Positions 62,483 to 64,000 of a DNA stretch of 64,000 nt are shown piece after piece (the stretch's first letter is position 1; every line of letters starts with the position of its first letter). A model generated the notes under the pieces. That model was not told the DNA's origin and ran no database searches. It saw only the letters and a program-made list of their open reading frames with translations. This DNA comes from Hyphomicrobiales bacterium. Its GTDB lineage: Bacteria > Pseudomonadota > Alphaproteobacteria > Rhizobiales > Rhizobiaceae. A program made the translations under genes and the position numbers. Where the stretch lies: assembly GCA_900471525.1 (NCBI GenBank), contig UCEZ01000036.1, positions 124,001-188,000 of the forward strand, written 5' to 3'.

Positions 62483-63841
62483 TTACTTCGCGTTCAGGAG
62501 TTCGCCGACTTCGAGGAGGACGAATTCATTGTCGTCGGCCTTGTCGAGGGCACGGCCGGCCGAGAACGGCAGGTTGTTGTCGTTGCCGACGATGATGTGG
62601 GTGTCATCGACGCGATCGACGTTCTCGATGGTAACGAAGGGCATGTCATAGAAGCCTTCGCCGCCGCCCTGGCGCTTCTTGTTGTCCGGATCGGCGATCT
62701 TCAGGAGATCGATGTAACCGATCTTGCGAACGGCCTTGCCGGCGTTCTCATCGGTCATCTCGATCTTGTAGACGCGCTTCACCTTGGAGCCGACGGCAAA
62801 GCAATCCGGCTTCGGTTCCTTCGGGTTGGCGCAGGCTTTGTCCACCGTGCCGGCGCCGTTGTCGCGCTCGATCACCAGAGCGGTCTTGTCGTCCAGCATG
62901 TTGAAGTCGCCGATCGCTTCGCCGCCTTCGGCCAGCGGATAGAGCCAGCTGCGGCCGGTCCAGGCCTTCGATGCGACGTCAAGTTCGATGATGCGCAGCG
63001 CCGGGCGGCCCTCGGCCTGCTCGACATTCTCTGCGTCAGTCCAGAGCGGACCTTCGAGCAGGCCGTAGAGCTTGGTGCCGTCCTTCGACATTGCCAGGCC
63101 CTCGTAACCGCCGGAGCGCTTGACGTTGAGTGCCGGAATCGGCTTCGAAGGATCGGCCTGCACCGTCAATGTCGGATTATCGGGCGACATCACCGGCTTT
63201 TCGTTGACGATGGTCGGAATGACATCCGTCAGCTTGCCTTCGAGGTCGAACTTCAGGATGTAGGGACCGAACTCCTCGCCGACCCAGAAACCGTCGGCAA
63301 CCGGCTGGATGGATTCGACGTCGAAGTCGGCGCCTGTCAGGTAGCGCTTGGCTGCACCTTCCATAACGATCGGGAAGGGAGCCTTCTTGTCGGGATCACT
63401 AAGGAAGACGGTTTTCAGCGCTTCGACCTTGCCGGAATCCCAGTCGATCTTGATGTTATGCAGCATCAGCATGGTGTCAGACGAGTTCAGCTTCGAACCG
63501 AAACCGTTGTCGGACATGCTCCAGAAGGTGCCGTCAGCCATGGTCTTGATGCCGGAGAAACCCTGCATCGGCTGGCCGTCGAATGGCAGCGACAGGCCGG
63601 TGAGGCGCACGCCGTCCTTGCCGGGCGCGGTGCCGAGTGCTTCGGTACGCCTGCGGTCCGGCGTCGTGAACTTGCCGGAAGTCTTCAGGTAGTCGGCCGC
63701 GTCGGCAGGTGCCGCGATGATCGTGTTCGCCGGCAGGACGGCATGGGCCGCAAGCTTGGCCGGGAATACGGTGTCTTCGGCAAGGGCGGCGGTGGTCATC
63801 AGAAGGCTGAATGCCACGGAAGCAAAAAGAACGTTTTTCAT
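62483..63841 (-). CDS. Secreted esterase-like / phytase-like domain protein
   Basis: 452 residues with signal peptide (LFASVAFSLLMTTAALAED). The mature protein has the esterase-like activity of phytase family pattern: GLSLPFDGQPMQGFSGIKTM, GTFWSMSDNGFGSKLNSSD, VADGFWVGEEFGPYILKFDL, GYEGLAMSKDGTKLYGLLEG, MLDDKTALVIERDNGAG and a C-terminal FVTIENVDRVDDTHIIVGND. This is a beta-propeller of uncertain substrate. The second of two adjacent ATGs (63841) has better spacing from GGGGAC. The gene stands alone. Confidence 0.9.
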   Translation of the reverse strand: MKNVLFASVAFSLLMTTAALAEDTVFPAKLAAHAVLPANTIIAAPADAADYLKTSGKFTTPDRRRTEALGTAPGKDGVRLTGLSLPFDGQPMQGFSGIKTMADGTFWSMSDNGFGSKLNSSDTMLMLHNIKIDWDSGKVEALKTVFLSDPDKKAPFPIVMEGAAKRYLTGADFDVESIQPVADGFWVGEEFGPYILKFDLEGKLTDVIPTIVNEKPVMSPDNPTLTVQADPSKPIPALNVKRSGGYEGLAMSKDGTKLYGLLEGPLWTDAENVEQAEGRPALRIIELDVASKAWTGRSWLYPLAEGGEAIGDFNMLDDKTALVIERDNGAGTVDKACANPKEPKPDCFAVGSKVKRVYKIEMTDENAGKAVRKIGYIDLLKIADPDNKKRQGGGEGFYDMPFVTIENVDRVDDTHIIVGNDNNLPFSAGRALDKADDNEFVLLEVGELLNAK

Positions 63842-63947
63842 CATGTCCCCACTAAGCGGTTGATCAAGACGCTCCGCTTAGCAGGGCATTGGTGTCGGTG
63901 AATTGACGCCTGGATGAAGCTTTGGTGACGGTGGCAAGGTGGCCGGC

Positions 63948-64000
63948 CTATTCGGCGGGAACCCGCAGTTCGAAGGGGGCAAGAATCTCCGCTTTTGCCT
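63948..64000 (-). CDS. 3' end of an unidentified gene (runs off the right edge)
   Basis: On the minus strand a frame runs from the edge to a TAG at 63950-63948 and would encode the last residues AKAEILAPFELRVPAE. Too short to identify. The reading frame and its tidy end 107 bases before the phytase-like gene's start suggest a real coding end. Confidence 0.35.
   Translation of the reverse strand, partial: AKAEILAPFELRVPAE

Noticed and set aside
1..64000. tRNA, rRNA, insertion sequences, prophage or integrase genes
   Set aside because: Looked for and not seen on either strand; no transposase or integrase-like protein and no tRNA-like cloverleaf was recognised by eye. A program search could still find a small RNA gene.

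Overview
The window reads as a chromosomal segment of an alphaproteobacterium of the Rhizobiaceae (Rhizobium/Agrobacterium/Sinorhizobium type). This is inferred from gene content, gene order and protein sequence, not from a database search. Supporting signs are the high-GC coding style with long shadow reading frames opposite real genes, the blocks fabD-fabG-acpP-fabF-mltG-yicC-gmk, lptF-lptG-lptD-surA-pdxA-rsmA and hda-ppk-ppx, an S6 protein with an Arg/Asp-rich tail, and a RopB/Omp25-type outer membrane protein. No rRNA, tRNA, CRISPR array, prophage or insertion sequence was seen.

Layout. 1-411 is the 5' part of rpsF (minus strand) with a structured leader. 1012-5839 is an accessory block: a VOC-fold protein, a large cyclase/TolB/TPR/rhodanese fusion, a DUF2277 protein and a Tas-like aldo-keto reductase. 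6064-13023 carries fatty acid synthesis (fabD, fabG, acpP, fabF), then mltG, yicC and gmk on the plus strand. After a palindromic repeat, 13275-20902 is the minus-strand envelope unit lptF-lptG-lptD-surA-pdxA-rsmA. 21220-23174 is pepA-holC. 23237-33643 is mixed metabolism and regulation: galactose dehydrogenase, GNAT, a LysR/MFS divergent pair, ABC-F, a GGDEF protein, a Rap1a/Tai-like protein, DinB and GST. 33765-34187 is ndk.

34508-38210 is a less familiar stretch: a 554-residue membrane protein of unknown function behind AT-rich DNA, then a CGNR zinc-finger regulator with a lipoprotein gene, divergent from an orphan LivH-like permease across a perfect 12-bp palindrome. 38224-43681 holds moaE, moaD, pgsA, a LuxR-type regulator, uvrC and an SDR gene. 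44015-50712 holds the outer membrane protein, a GNAT, a GST, a lipoprotein RNase T2, rlmJ and a molybdopterin oxidoreductase. 50851-59028 holds a Nudix hydrolase, purN, purM, a PerM/AI-2E family protein, hda, ppk and ppx. 59190-63841 ends with two adjacent RTX proteins (one with a CAP domain) and a secreted phytase-like esterase. A gene fragment touches the right edge.

Most of the window is ordinary housekeeping. The parts I find least explained are the cyclase-TolB-TPR-rhodanese fusion, the CGNR/palindrome/permease arrangement, the 554-residue orphan, the tandem RTX pair with no local exporter, and several strong RNA hairpins in leaders or between genes (rpsF, mltG, lptD-surA, ndk, the outer membrane protein gene). 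No complete new system can be claimed from sequence alone.
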